Positions 35,203 through 43,732 of a DNA stretch of 64,000 nucleotides are shown piece by piece (position 1 is the stretch's first letter; each line of letters starts with the position of its first letter). The notes beneath the pieces are model-generated. The model was not told the origin of the DNA, made no database searches, and was given only the letters and a program-made list of their open reading frames with translations. This DNA comes from Dethiosulfovibrio russensis. GTDB taxonomy: Bacteria; Synergistota; Synergistia; Synergistales; Dethiosulfovibrionaceae. A program made the position numbers and the translations under genes. The stretch covers positions 186,001 to 250,000 of the forward strand of contig NZ_JAKGUG010000005.1 in assembly GCF_021568855.1 (NCBI RefSeq), written 5' to 3'.

Positions 35203-36525
35203 TTGAAGTTCAAGCTAAAACAGAACATAATTCTAATCTGCATTGTGGCACTGCTTACGGCGGCGCTATTCGGAACCGGAGGATGCGGCGGCGGAAGCTC
35301 TCTTCCCGCCACTCCCAAGGAGATCGAACCGGGGTCGGAATATGAGGGGACTCTGTCCTTTAACGATAACGGAGAGGAAACCATCCTTATGAGCACGAGG
35401 TACGAGGCTCATAATATCGAGACAAGCGCCAGCCTGCCTCCCGCAGTGGCCTTGTTCGTGACGGAGGAAAAATATCTCGACGAGACCTCCGGGAAACTGA
35501 AGGCATCGTCCAACACCTCCTTTATCACGGAAAACGACGTGGAAACCTTCCTCAAAAACACCTGGGATCCTTTTTACGATGGGAAGGACGATGAAGGGGT
35601 TAACGCTCGAGAGTTTCTCGACTTCTTGACCGAGTACAACATGCCTATGGACCAGTTCTTCCGCTTCCTTGAGGCTACGGGCGGTTCCGTCGGCGAGTTG
35701 GACAACATAGTGAAGGTTTATTCGTCTCAACTGGAAGAACTGGACGGAAAGGATGTCTTCAACGAAATAGAGTCGTTCTGCGATCTTACAGGTATAGAAC
35801 TGGAGACCTATTTCACCGATATCAAGGAGACATTCACGACCTACTCCGTCTTTTGTTCGAAGCTTGTGGAACTTGGCACGGGACAATCGGGACTTTACAG
35901 CTCCTATGTCGACTGGTATATGGAGCAAGAAACAGAGTTGGCCGACCCATTCGGATCGTTTTTGAGCTATCTGAAAAACAAGTCCAACAACGCTAAAAAC
36001 GGAGAGAATAAGATCGATCCGGTAGAGATAGGAAAGTTGGGTCTGGAAATAATGAAGTTCGGCTGGGACGTCATAAAGGACGGCAAGCCTCAGCTTTCGG
36101 CGGACGGGGCCTTTACCTCCGTTCTGAGAAAGGACACCTCTGGACTGGACTACGGATACACCAAGACGAACAAAACCGGAACCATAGAGTTCAAGGTCAC
36201 CGACGCTTGGATCAAGTCATGGGTTCTGATAGACGCGAAGATGAAGGGCGTAGCCTCCTATGCAGCGACCAATCCTAATTTCGGGGGACAATATCTTCCG
36301 AACGTCCAACTGGACGTGGAAAGCGCCTATTTAATATGGGGCATGAATCTCAACGTAAACGCCCAGGTATCAAACGTTATAAACGTCTCTTCGGTGGACA
36401 ACCCCGATCCTGTGATAGACGTTATAGCTAAAGTCAACGCAGGATGGCTATTCCAATCGTTCAAAGAATCCGCCTACTTCAAGGTACAGGGAAGCAAAGG
36501 TATTTCTTTTGAAGGATGGAAATAA
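35203..36525 (+). CDS. Putative lipoprotein of unknown function
   Basis: About 440 residues from TTG 35203, with AGGAGG 8 bases upstream; the in-frame ATG at 35185 precedes that ribosome site. A lipoprotein signal (KFKLKQNIILICIVALLTAA) ends in a lipobox with Cys28 in GTGGCGGGSS. The mature protein is acidic and has two halves: a helical part to about residue 270 and a beta-rich part (TGTIEFKVTDAWIKSWVLIDAKM onward). I recognise no domain. Monocistronic, with its own terminator. Confidence 0.8.
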   Translation: MKFKLKQNIILICIVALLTAALFGTGGCGGGSSLPATPKEIEPGSEYEGTLSFNDNGEETILMSTRYEAHNIETSASLPPAVALFVTEEKYLDETSGKLKASSNTSFITENDVETFLKNTWDPFYDGKDDEGVNAREFLDFLTEYNMPMDQFFRFLEATGGSVGELDNIVKVYSSQLEELDGKDVFNEIESFCDLTGIELETYFTDIKETFTTYSVFCSKLVELGTGQSGLYSSYVDWYMEQETELADPFGSFLSYLKNKSNNAKNGENKIDPVEIGKLGLEIMKFGWDVIKDGKPQLSADGAFTSVLRKDTSGLDYGYTKTNKTGTIEFKVTDAWIKSWVLIDAKMKGVASYAATNPNFGGQYLPNVQLDVESAYLIWGMNLNVNAQVSNVINVSSVDNPDPVIDVIAKVNAGWLFQSFKESAYFKVQGSKGISFEGWK

Positions 36526-36543
36526 GAAAATTTGACGTTTAGT

Positions 36544-36577
36544 AAAAACTTCCCCTGATTTTTCGGGGGAAGTTTTT
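36544..36577 (+). terminator. Intrinsic terminator after the lipoprotein gene
   Basis: AAAAACTTCCCC / GGGGGAAGTTTTT hairpin with a short AT-rich loop and T run. Confidence 0.88.
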
Positions 36578-36610
36578 ACTTGAAACCCAACTGACAAAGG
36601 AGGGACCACA

Positions 36611-37915
36611 ATGAGATATGCCCTAGCGATACTGTTACTTTTCTTCTTATCGATAGCACCGTCTCTGACGGAGGGATCGGAAAACGGGACTATACCGAAG
36701 GGACTATCCAGGGGAGAGATTCTCCTCTCGTATTTTCAAGACACCGAGATGGATTTTCAGCTTCTTAGAAGTCTCGGAGCCGACGCGACAGGAGGAGGTT
36801 CTCCCGGAGAGATTCTTCTGGCGGCCAAAGATATAGAGGAGGGTGACCCAGCTTCCTGGTCAGCTGCCTTTCTTTCCCTCGCAGAAAGGGTCGAGACGGA
36901 CGGAAGGACTCGTCTGAAAAGGGGTCACGAAATAAGCGCAGGGGAAAGCCTTCTGAGATCAGCGTCCTATTATCGCGCGGCGGAATACTACGGCGATCCG
37001 ACCTCTCCCGAAACCGCAAAGTGGGGAATGAAATGTCGAAAAGCTTTCATCGATGGGATGAAGCTATCTCCCTGGAAAATAGAGGAACTGTACATACCTT
37101 TTGGAGAGGACTCTCTTCCGGGATATTTCATATCGTCTCCTTCGAACGATACGCCGATAAAAACCCTGATAGCCCAAAGCGGTTTCGACGGTACGGCGGA
37201 GGAGATGTACTTCGCCGTGGGAGAAGCCGCCCTCAGAAGAGGGTACAACGTCCTTCTCTTCGAGGGCCCGGGACAGGTGGGAAAACGTCGATTCGACAAA
37301 GAGTCTACCTTCGTTCCCGACACCTCCCCAGCTCTCAGGGCGGTGGTGGATTTCGCCCTGTCCAGACCTGAGATAGACCCTGAAAAGATCGCCCTTTACG
37401 GGGCCAGCTTCGGAGGCTATTTCGCCCTGTCCGGAGCGGTCGGGGAAAGTAGGCTGAAAGCCCTTATAGTAAATTCCCCTATAATAGACGCTCGGGAGTA
37501 CTTTTTCGCCGCAGTAGGCCCCAAGTTCGTGGAAATGTTCGAGAAACAGGACCTGACGGTGGAGGAAATCCTGAAACTGTCAAAGGAAGAACTTCCTCCC
37601 AAATATCGTTTTTCCCTCCTGAACCTGTGCATCCGCTACGGCAAGCCATCCGTAAAAACCACACTGGAGGCCATGCAGGAATTTCATGTCGACGAGGATC
37701 GTATCGAAGCCATGGAATTTCCGGCCCTGGGAATGGTGGGGGAAAAAGAGGGAACGGTACCGCTGAGCCAGGCGAAACGGTTCGAGAGACTGGCCCAAAA
37801 GGGAAGCCTCCACATATTCGAGGAAAAAAGCGGAGCCAACATCCACTGCCAGCTGGACAACATGCCCCTGTCATGGGCAGTAGCCCTGGACTGGCTTGAC
37901 GAACAGTTCGACTAA
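36611..37915 (+). CDS. Exported alpha/beta hydrolase
   Basis: 434 residues with a signal peptide (MRYALAILLLFFLSIAPSLTEG). A helical N-terminal region of about 150 residues precedes an alpha/beta-hydrolase core: nucleophile GASFGGYFA, acid in GEKEGTVP or nearby, and His in ANIHCQLDN. The layout, with a long helical cap before the core, recalls 2,6-dihydroxypseudooxynicotine hydrolase-like and prolyl-oligopeptidase-like enzymes. Substrate unknown. GGAGGGACCAC before ATG; flanked by terminators, so monocistronic. Confidence 0.82.
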   Translation: MRYALAILLLFFLSIAPSLTEGSENGTIPKGLSRGEILLSYFQDTEMDFQLLRSLGADATGGGSPGEILLAAKDIEEGDPASWSAAFLSLAERVETDGRTRLKRGHEISAGESLLRSASYYRAAEYYGDPTSPETAKWGMKCRKAFIDGMKLSPWKIEELYIPFGEDSLPGYFISSPSNDTPIKTLIAQSGFDGTAEEMYFAVGEAALRRGYNVLLFEGPGQVGKRRFDKESTFVPDTSPALRAVVDFALSRPEIDPEKIALYGASFGGYFALSGAVGESRLKALIVNSPIIDAREYFFAAVGPKFVEMFEKQDLTVEEILKLSKEELPPKYRFSLLNLCIRYGKPSVKTTLEAMQEFHVDEDRIEAMEFPALGMVGEKEGTVPLSQAKRFERLAQKGSLHIFEEKSGANIHCQLDNMPLSWAVALDWLDEQFD

Positions 37916-37921
37916 AGCGAT

Positions 37922-37970
37922 AAAGGCATGCGACAGGCCTAATCGTCGGTCGCATGCCTTTCTGCTTTTT
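37922..37970 (+). terminator. Terminator after the alpha/beta hydrolase
   Basis: Perfect 13-bp stem AAAGGCATGCGAC (37922-37934) / GTCGCATGCCTTT (37949-37961), then a T-rich tail. Confidence 0.85.
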
Positions 37971-38307
37971 GCGTAAATTGTCTTATACCATCCCGAAACA
38001 CCTTGAAATTTTGAGATCTGTTCGTCTCAACGCCCCCTGATCCTCGTTTACTCCTTCCTCTTGCCCCTTCCAAGCGAGTCCCTTTCCATGCTCCAGAAGA
38101 AGAAAAGAAAAAGGCCAACCACGCTTCTGTCCCTTACGGCGCTGTCTAAGACACTCTCTAAGGACATAGGGTCTGCCTGAAGAGTCAACGTCTATCGATA
38201 AGACAACACAAAGCATGTATCTATCGCTACTATACAAGGTAATTGGACCTTCCCACACGAACATGTGTAGACATACCACTATTTGGAGCCAAGACGGTAC
38301 ACCATTT
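37971..38307. other. Intergenic region with an uncertain open frame
   Basis: About 340 bases between two solid genes. A 98-codon minus-strand frame (37983-38279) is open, but it has no convincing ribosome site and a strange composition (RQRRKGQKRGWPFSFLLLEHGKG). It could be a decayed gene or mobile-element remnant, but I found no terminal repeats and no recognisable family, so I do not call a gene. Confidence 0.3.
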
Positions 38308-39630
38308 TTAGCTATAGACCACCATAAGTCTATCGCTCACGGCGGAGACCAGCTCGTCGGCGCTCTCCCTCACCAAGGGCATGACCCTGCGGTGACAGCG
38401 GAAGAACAGAAGGTACGACCACAGCACCTCGAAACCGCCTCTGTCGAACTCCGCCGCGGTGGGCAGGTATCCCCTGCACCCGTTGGTATAGCCTCCGAAG
38501 AAGACCAGTTCGCTGCCCACCCTCTCGGCTATATCCAAGGCTATCCCGCACATGGCCTCCTCCGGAACGCCGCAGATACAACCTTCGTCCAGAAGAAAAT
38601 ACTGGATCTCCATGTTCACCCTACCCTCGGTCATTCCGGCCTCTCTCAGCCCGGCGACCTCCGCCAGCCAGGAGGATCCGTCTATTCCGCACATATCCAG
38701 AGCCTCTTTGGCGATATCCTCGGCACGGACTTTCGAGGGGATCTCGAATCTAAAATCCTTCATCTCCGAAAACATCCTCAGCCTGGAAACGGGACGGACC
38801 ACTATCCCGGACATCACGTCACCCACGGCCCGCTCTATCTCGTCGGCCATCTTTTCCAAAGCCTCGACGTTCTCTTCTTCAAGCCTCTTCAGAATATCCT
38901 CACCGAGGGACTCCGCCTCTCTGGAATATATCTCCAACCGCTCCCCCATGGAATTACGGAAACGGGGTCTCACGTCGCCGGAGGCCCCCTGAGTGATCAT
39001 CACAGGGCAGCCGTAACGTTTCTTTAGCCTCTCCCTGGCGAAGCCCACGTAGTCCGAGGAGATCTTTCGATTGTCCCCGACCAGTACGTTGGCGTGGGCG
39101 GTGCACCTGAGCAAAAGGGCCTTTACATCTCCGGAGGATTCGCCCACCACCTTAAGCACCCCTATCCGCCTGTCGAGACATTCGGCATCTCCACGGCGGT
39201 TCAGGCCTATATCGCCGTAGGCCACTCCCCATCCGGCATGGACGGGACACAGGTCCGCGACGGCTCGTGACACTCCATCGGTCAGGCTCGATAGTAGAAA
39301 ATCGACGTATTCTCTCTCGAAAAGGCCGTCGGGAGCCGAATGGGTATGGGTGAAACATACCATTATCCTCTCGACCGGTATCCCCGACGATTCGGACAGC
39401 TCCGACCTGAGCCAGGTCGTTATCTCCACCGTGAGCCCTATGCTGTCCACCGAGATAAGGCAAAGACGCTCGCCGTCCTTCTCCCATAGGAACACCTGAG
39501 CGGCCAGGCCGTCCAACACCCCTACGGAGGTCTGATCCGACCTGTCGAATCCCACCATGGTAACCGGGTTCTTAGGGGTGATATCGACCTCGGCACAGCC
39601 CATAGAAGTTTTTGAAGTTTTATAATTCAT
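38308..39630 (-). CDS. Neutral/alkaline ceramidase-like (amidase) protein
   Basis: 440 residues, no signal peptide. The zinc-site motif THTHSAPD, the following GLNRRGDAE, TAHANVL and the late GYTNGCRGYLPTAAEFDRGGFEV match the N-terminal domain of neutral ceramidases, which cleave N-acyl bonds. Bacterial short forms lack the C-terminal immunoglobulin-like domain, as here. The protein is apparently cytosolic, so a ceramide substrate is doubtful; another amide is more likely. Single gene. Confidence 0.82.
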   Translation of the reverse strand: MNYKTSKTSMGCAEVDITPKNPVTMVGFDRSDQTSVGVLDGLAAQVFLWEKDGERLCLISVDSIGLTVEITTWLRSELSESSGIPVERIMVCFTHTHSAPDGLFEREYVDFLLSSLTDGVSRAVADLCPVHAGWGVAYGDIGLNRRGDAECLDRRIGVLKVVGESSGDVKALLLRCTAHANVLVGDNRKISSDYVGFARERLKKRYGCPVMITQGASGDVRPRFRNSMGERLEIYSREAESLGEDILKRLEEENVEALEKMADEIERAVGDVMSGIVVRPVSRLRMFSEMKDFRFEIPSKVRAEDIAKEALDMCGIDGSSWLAEVAGLREAGMTEGRVNMEIQYFLLDEGCICGVPEEAMCGIALDIAERVGSELVFFGGYTNGCRGYLPTAAEFDRGGFEVLWSYLLFFRCHRRVMPLVRESADELVSAVSDRLMVVYS

Positions 39631-39732
39631 GACACCATCTCATTTCGTAAAAAAAATCGAGTTCATTATAGACGGAATAGGCTAAAAGACCAGTCCTACA
39701 GGATGCCTCTGAACATTGGAGGGATAGAGCCC

Positions 39733-39783
39733 TTCACTTATCCCTACTTATATGGTATGTTTTTATCGTGCACCACGATAAAA
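39733..39783 (+). promoter_or_regulatory. Promoter with a downstream 23-base operator-like palindrome
   Basis: TTCACT (39733-39738), 17-base spacer, TATGTT (39756-39761). TTTTATCGTG (39761-39770) and CACGATAAAA (39774-39783) then form a perfect inverted repeat around CAC, placed at the expected transcription start of the SDR gene. The position suits a repressor site. Confidence 0.5.
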
Positions 39784-39806
39784 CACCGTAAAAGGAGGGA
39801 TCGATT

Positions 39807-40595
39807 TTGGATCTTGGACTGAGAGATAAGACAGCCATAGTGATGGCCTCCAGCGGAGGTCTCGGCAAGGGTATAGCCACCGAGCTCGCCAGAGAGGGAG
39901 CCAAGGTGATGCTGTTCAGCCCGTCGGAGGAAAAACTGGCAGAAGCTCAAAGGGACATAGAGAAGGAGACCGGCAACAGGCCGTCCTTCTTCGTCGGAGA
40001 TATCACCGCGGCGGAGGATATAAAGGGCCTGGTGGACGCCACCGTGGAAAAGTTAGGGCCTGTCTACGCCCTGGTGAACAACACCGGAGGACCTCCTGCC
40101 GGTACCTTCGACGACTTCGAGGACACAGCCTGGCAAAAAGCCTTCGAGCTTACGCTTTTGTCCTATATCCGTACCGTCAGGGCGGTCCTTCCGTCCATGA
40201 GGGGCAACGGAGGCGGCAGGATCGTGAACTCTACTTCGTCTTCGGTAAAATCGGTCCTGGACAACCTGATACTGTCCAACACCTTCAGGACCGGGGTAAT
40301 GGGGCTGACGAAATCCCTGTCCCAGGAGCTCGGAAAGGACGGCATTCTGGTCAACGTCATAGGTCCGGGAAGGATAGGTACCGCCAGGATAGAGCACCTG
40401 GACTCGATCAGGGCGGAAAGGTCGGGGCTGTCGGTCGAAGAGGTTCGACGCAAGGCCTTCGATTCCATCCCCCTGGGAAGATATGGAACAGTGGACGAAT
40501 ACGGCCGATTGGCCGCCTTCCTCTGCTCCGAGGCCAACACCTACATAACGGGACAGACGATCCTCCTGGACGGAGGGATGGTCAAGGCGTTCTAG
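39807..40595 (+). CDS. Short-chain dehydrogenase/reductase with non-canonical active site
   Basis: 262 residues from TTG 39807, after AAAAGGAGGGATCG. Rossmann motif ASSGGLGKGIA, NNTGGPPAG in place of NNAG, and a C-terminal YITGQTILLDGGMV confirm the SDR fold. In the active-site stretch LSNTFRTGVMGLTKSL the usual Tyr-x3-Lys is Ser and Arg by alignment with classical members. This substitution occurs in a recognised FabG-like subgroup with the NTGGPP signature, whose activity is unclear. Monocistronic, with a palindromic site at its promoter. Confidence 0.85.
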   Translation: MDLGLRDKTAIVMASSGGLGKGIATELAREGAKVMLFSPSEEKLAEAQRDIEKETGNRPSFFVGDITAAEDIKGLVDATVEKLGPVYALVNNTGGPPAGTFDDFEDTAWQKAFELTLLSYIRTVRAVLPSMRGNGGGRIVNSTSSSVKSVLDNLILSNTFRTGVMGLTKSLSQELGKDGILVNVIGPGRIGTARIEHLDSIRAERSGLSVEEVRRKAFDSIPLGRYGTVDEYGRLAAFLCSEANTYITGQTILLDGGMVKAF

Positions 40596-40615
40596 CAAAG
40601 GGCAAGTTTTCATGC

Positions 40616-40649
40616 AAGGGGCGGAGGCGGAATTCCCCCCCGCCCCTTT
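40616..40649. terminator. Hairpin between convergent SDR and DUF2000 genes
   Basis: Perfect 9-bp stem AAGGGGCGG (40616-40624) / CCGCCCCTT (40640-40648) with a 15-base loop; short T tail on the plus strand. Confidence 0.65.
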
Positions 40650-40652
40650 AGG

Positions 40653-41069
40653 TCACCTCAACAACGGCATGGCACCGGTGAGGCTGTTCACCTTCTTAGC
40701 GTCGCCGCAGATGGCCAACCCCAGATAGACGTAACAGCTCTCCTCCGTAGAGGCGGATTTTTCAACGTACTCTCCGTAGGTCCTGCAACCTCGGGCGACG
40801 TCGGAAAAGTCCACCACGGTCAGATCGTCGTAATCCTCCCGATAGAGCATGCCGCGAAGCTCCTTCAGTTTTTCCTCCGACCCCTTCAAGACCGGAACAG
40901 GGATCTTGACTATGCCCTCGTGGGAAAAGCCGCTTCCATCGGTCACGTCCTCCCCCACCGCCTCGGGGAACCTCCGCCCCAGAGATACGCCCAGGATGGC
41001 CGCTGTGTTGGCCATCACTCCCGAAGGGAGGTTTTCGTTCAGCAACAGGACGAGCTTCTTTCCATTCAA
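40653..41069 (-). CDS. DUF2000 family protein
   Basis: 138 residues. The start LVLLLNENLPSGVMANTAAILGVSLG is characteristic of DUF2000, a small alpha/beta family of unknown function related to peptidyl-tRNA hydrolase-like folds. It follows the AraC regulator by 41 bases on the same strand and may be cotranscribed with it. A GGAGGTG lies about 12 bases before the ATG. Confidence 0.72.
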   Translation of the reverse strand: MNGKKLVLLLNENLPSGVMANTAAILGVSLGRRFPEAVGEDVTDGSGFSHEGIVKIPVPVLKGSEEKLKELRGMLYREDYDDLTVVDFSDVARGCRTYGEYVEKSASTEESCYVYLGLAICGDAKKVNSLTGAMPLLR

Positions 41070-41110
41070 ACGGCTACACCTCCATGATCGTCTACGTTGA
41101 AAAACCGTAT

Positions 41111-41920
41111 TTACCCGAAAGACATAAAGTAACGTTTCGGCGTTATTCCCAATATCTTCTTGAAACAGTTGGTCAAATGGCTTTGATCGCTGAACCCGGC
41201 GGAACAGGCTACCTCCGCTAGGGGCATTCCCCTCTCGAGAAAACTCCTGGCCCGATTGACCCGAACCGTCTCCAGGTAGCGATGAGGAGGCATGCCGATC
41301 AAGGAGGAGAAGGACCGAACCAGATGGTACTTGCTCAACCCCGCCACCTTGCCCAAGGTGTCCAAGGTTATCGGTTCGGAGTAATGGGCTTCCATGAAGT
41401 CCACGACGTCTCTCAGTCTGGAGAACCCCGCCAGGGACGAAGGAGGACGGAACGATCTGCCGAACAGTCGCCCCAACCGGGATAGCAACGACAGAAACAG
41501 CTCCTCCCTGGACATATCGGCGGATCCGTTCGATATGAGACCATGGAGGGCTCTCAGCTCCGCCGCAATGGCCGGATCGGAGATCACGTTATGGCGAAAA
41601 CCGAGGGGAATCGTCCGTTCAGACACATTTGTCAAAGCCCCGGACATTACCTCGGTCTTAACGTTGATGCACCTGTAGTCCAGAGGCTCCTCGCCGACCT
41701 GACGGCACCCGTGGCTGTCGCCTGGGGCCAAGAGCAGTACGTCTCCCGGAACCACGCAACTCTCCTCCCCACGGCAGAAAAGCATCCGCCTGCTCCTCTC
41801 CACGAAACCGATAACGTAGTGCTCGTGGGAGTGCTTCGGAAATTCCTGTCGGATTCCCCGAAAACGATAGGCCTCCAATTTCAGCTCCGAATCGTAAACT
41901 ATCGCCCTGCTCTCGCCCAT
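41111..41920 (-). CDS. AraC family transcriptional regulator with cupin sensor domain
   Basis: 269 residues. The N-terminal cupin (HSHEHYVIGFVERSRRMLFC, VVPGDVLLLAPGDSHGC) is a small-ligand sensor. The C-terminal double HTH is clear: ITLDTLGKVAGLSKYHLVRSFSSLIGMPPHRYL and PLAEVACSAGFSDQSHLTNCFKKILGITPKRY. It is divergent from the ABC importer at 42051 with 130 bases between, so it likely controls the importer and the following corrinoid operon in response to the imported compound (inference). Confidence 0.92.
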   Translation of the reverse strand: MGESRAIVYDSELKLEAYRFRGIRQEFPKHSHEHYVIGFVERSRRMLFCRGEESCVVPGDVLLLAPGDSHGCRQVGEEPLDYRCINVKTEVMSGALTNVSERTIPLGFRHNVISDPAIAAELRALHGLISNGSADMSREELFLSLLSRLGRLFGRSFRPPSSLAGFSRLRDVVDFMEAHYSEPITLDTLGKVAGLSKYHLVRSFSSLIGMPPHRYLETVRVNRARSFLERGMPLAEVACSAGFSDQSHLTNCFKKILGITPKRYFMSFG

Positions 41921-42016
41921 ATCCCAAACACCTCTCGCAGCCTCTCGTCTAAATTACCACCGTCGTAAAGGATTTTCTTGTAGAATCTTGCTGTTTTGTC
42001 GATAGACATATTCTCG

Positions 42017-42027
42017 TATGTTATAAT
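42017..42027 (+). promoter_or_regulatory. Extended -10 promoter of the ABC importer operon
   Basis: TATGTTATAAT contains a consensus -10 (42022-42027) with an upstream TATG extension and no good -35, as expected of an activator-dependent promoter next to an AraC gene. Confidence 0.55.
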
Positions 42028-42050
42028 TTTTATCTCCAAAGGAGGCCGAG

Positions 42051-42788
42051 ATGCGATATAACGACATCGTCCTGACCGTCCGTTCTTTAAAGAAAAGTTT
42101 CGGCCCCGTAGACGCCCTCGTAGAGGGAGATCTGACCCTCGAGAGGGGAAAGATAACTGCGTTGGTGGGAAACAACGGAGCGGGAAAGACCACTCTGATC
42201 AAATGCATAACCGGAGCGCTGCGGCCGGATTACGGCTATATATCCCTTAGGGGCGAAGCGACCCCTTCTCTTACCCTGGCCGAAGCTCGTCGTAGGGGGA
42301 TAGCCACAGTCTATCAGGATTTGGCCCTTGTGGACGTGTTGGACGTAGCGTCGAACATATGGCTCGGGATGGAACCCTCGAGATGGGGCATCGTCGATCG
42401 AGAGGTCATGAGAAGGCGTTCGATCGAGCTGCTTAAACGATTCGCCATAGACCTTCCGTCCGTCGCTACCCCCGTCTCCGATCTCTCCGGAGGGCAGAGA
42501 CAGGCGGTAGCCCTGGCCCGGGCGATCGCCCAGGGAGGAGATATTTTGATACTGGACGAGCCGACGTCTGCCATGGGGATAGTGGAAAGATCCCACATCG
42601 TCGATGCCGTGAAGAAGTTACGGAAGGACGGACAGGCGATACTCTACATAAGCCACGATATGGAACAGGTCCTGGAGACCGCCGACGAAGTGGTTATCAT
42701 GCGCAACGGAAGAACCATAGCCTGTATTCCCGTCGGCGAACTCGATCCCCTATCCCTTGCGGGATGGATCTCCGGAGCCATCTCGTGA
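42051..42788 (+). CDS. Sugar-type ABC transporter ATP-binding protein
   Basis: 245 residues, a single ATPase domain. Walker A GNNGAGKTT, Q-loop VYQDLALVD, signature LSGGQRQAVALARA, Walker B ILILDEPTSAMGI and switch His ISHDMEQ. The sequence is closest in style to RbsA/FrcA-type importers, which often have two fused domains; here only one is present, as in FrcA. It energises uptake with the permease and binding protein downstream. AAAGGAGGCCGAG before ATG. Confidence 0.93.
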   Translation: MRYNDIVLTVRSLKKSFGPVDALVEGDLTLERGKITALVGNNGAGKTTLIKCITGALRPDYGYISLRGEATPSLTLAEARRRGIATVYQDLALVDVLDVASNIWLGMEPSRWGIVDREVMRRRSIELLKRFAIDLPSVATPVSDLSGGQRQAVALARAIAQGGDILILDEPTSAMGIVERSHIVDAVKKLRKDGQAILYISHDMEQVLETADEVVIMRNGRTIACIPVGELDPLSLAGWISGAIS

Positions 42789-43711
42789 AAAGCACTAGAC
42801 CGCTGCGATTGGCTGGAGTCATCTCGATCTCCTGTTTGATCTTCGCCCTGTCGTCGCCTTACTTCATGAACTGGGACAACATCAGGAACGTGCTGGATCA
42901 AAGCACTCTCAACATAGTCGTAGGCCTGGGGATGTCCCTTTTGATCGCATCAGGAGGGATAGACCTCTCGGTAGGCTCCGCAGTGGCGCTGATAGGGGTG
43001 ATGATAGCCCCCGCGCTGAAAGCGGGGCTACCGACGTCCACGGTGTGCCTGGCCGCCCTGGCGGCGGGGACGATCTCGGGCCTATGGAACGCGGGTATCG
43101 TCGTTTTTCTGAGGATCAATCCCTTCATAGCGACCTTGACCTCTATGTCTCTGATGTCCGGTCTGGCACTGATAATCACGCAGGGAACGCCGGTTTACGG
43201 CTTCCCGCCGTCTTTCACGTTTATAGGCAGAGGCCGGATCATAGGCCTCCCTGTGTCGGTTATAGTCTGCGCCCTGTTATTTCTGGCTCTGTGGTTCTCC
43301 TTCTCGTTCACTCGATTCGGGATATACACCATCGGACTGGGCGACAACGAGGAGGCCCTCAGACGATGCGGAATCAGGGTAAAGCGCTGGAAGACCGGCC
43401 TATACTGCCTTTGCGGATGCTGCGCCGCCATAGCTGCCGTGCTTATTACCTCGCGTCTCAACAGCGCGGAACCTCTGGCGGGGGCGATGATGGAGATGGA
43501 CGCCATAGCCACGGCGGTGCTCGGAGGGACGGCCATACAGGGCGGTAAAACCAGCCTGACAGGGACCGTTCTGGCGGGGATTCTGCTGGCGCTGGTAAAG
43601 AACGGCCTCACCATGCTCGGAGTCTCGTCCTACTATCAGGGATTTTCCGTAGGTGCCATCGTCCTCATATCGGTAGTTCTTTCGGAGCGATCGACGAGGA
43701 CGAAACAATAG
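42785..43711 (+). CDS. Sugar-type ABC transporter permease (RbsC-like)
   Basis: About 308 residues from GTG 42785, which overlaps the preceding stop by 4 bases and has CCGGAG upstream; ATG 42764 is the alternative. About ten membrane helices; GLGMSLLIASGGIDLSVGSAVALIG and the late AIATAVLGGTAIQGGKTSLTGTVLAG are family signatures of ribose/galactose/autoinducer-2 importers. Partner of the flanking ATPase and binding protein. Confidence 0.92.
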   Translation: MKSTRPLRLAGVISISCLIFALSSPYFMNWDNIRNVLDQSTLNIVVGLGMSLLIASGGIDLSVGSAVALIGVMIAPALKAGLPTSTVCLAALAAGTISGLWNAGIVVFLRINPFIATLTSMSLMSGLALIITQGTPVYGFPPSFTFIGRGRIIGLPVSVIVCALLFLALWFSFSFTRFGIYTIGLGDNEEALRRCGIRVKRWKTGLYCLCGCCAAIAAVLITSRLNSAEPLAGAMMEMDAIATAVLGGTAIQGGKTSLTGTVLAGILLALVKNGLTMLGVSSYYQGFSVGAIVLISVVLSERSTRTKQ

Positions 43712-43732
43712 ATAGCGGAGGGTGATTTGAAA

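Noticed and set aside
37971-38307. Insertion-sequence remnant
   Set aside because: No terminal inverted repeats, target duplication or recognisable transposase motif could be seen; kept only as an unexplained region.
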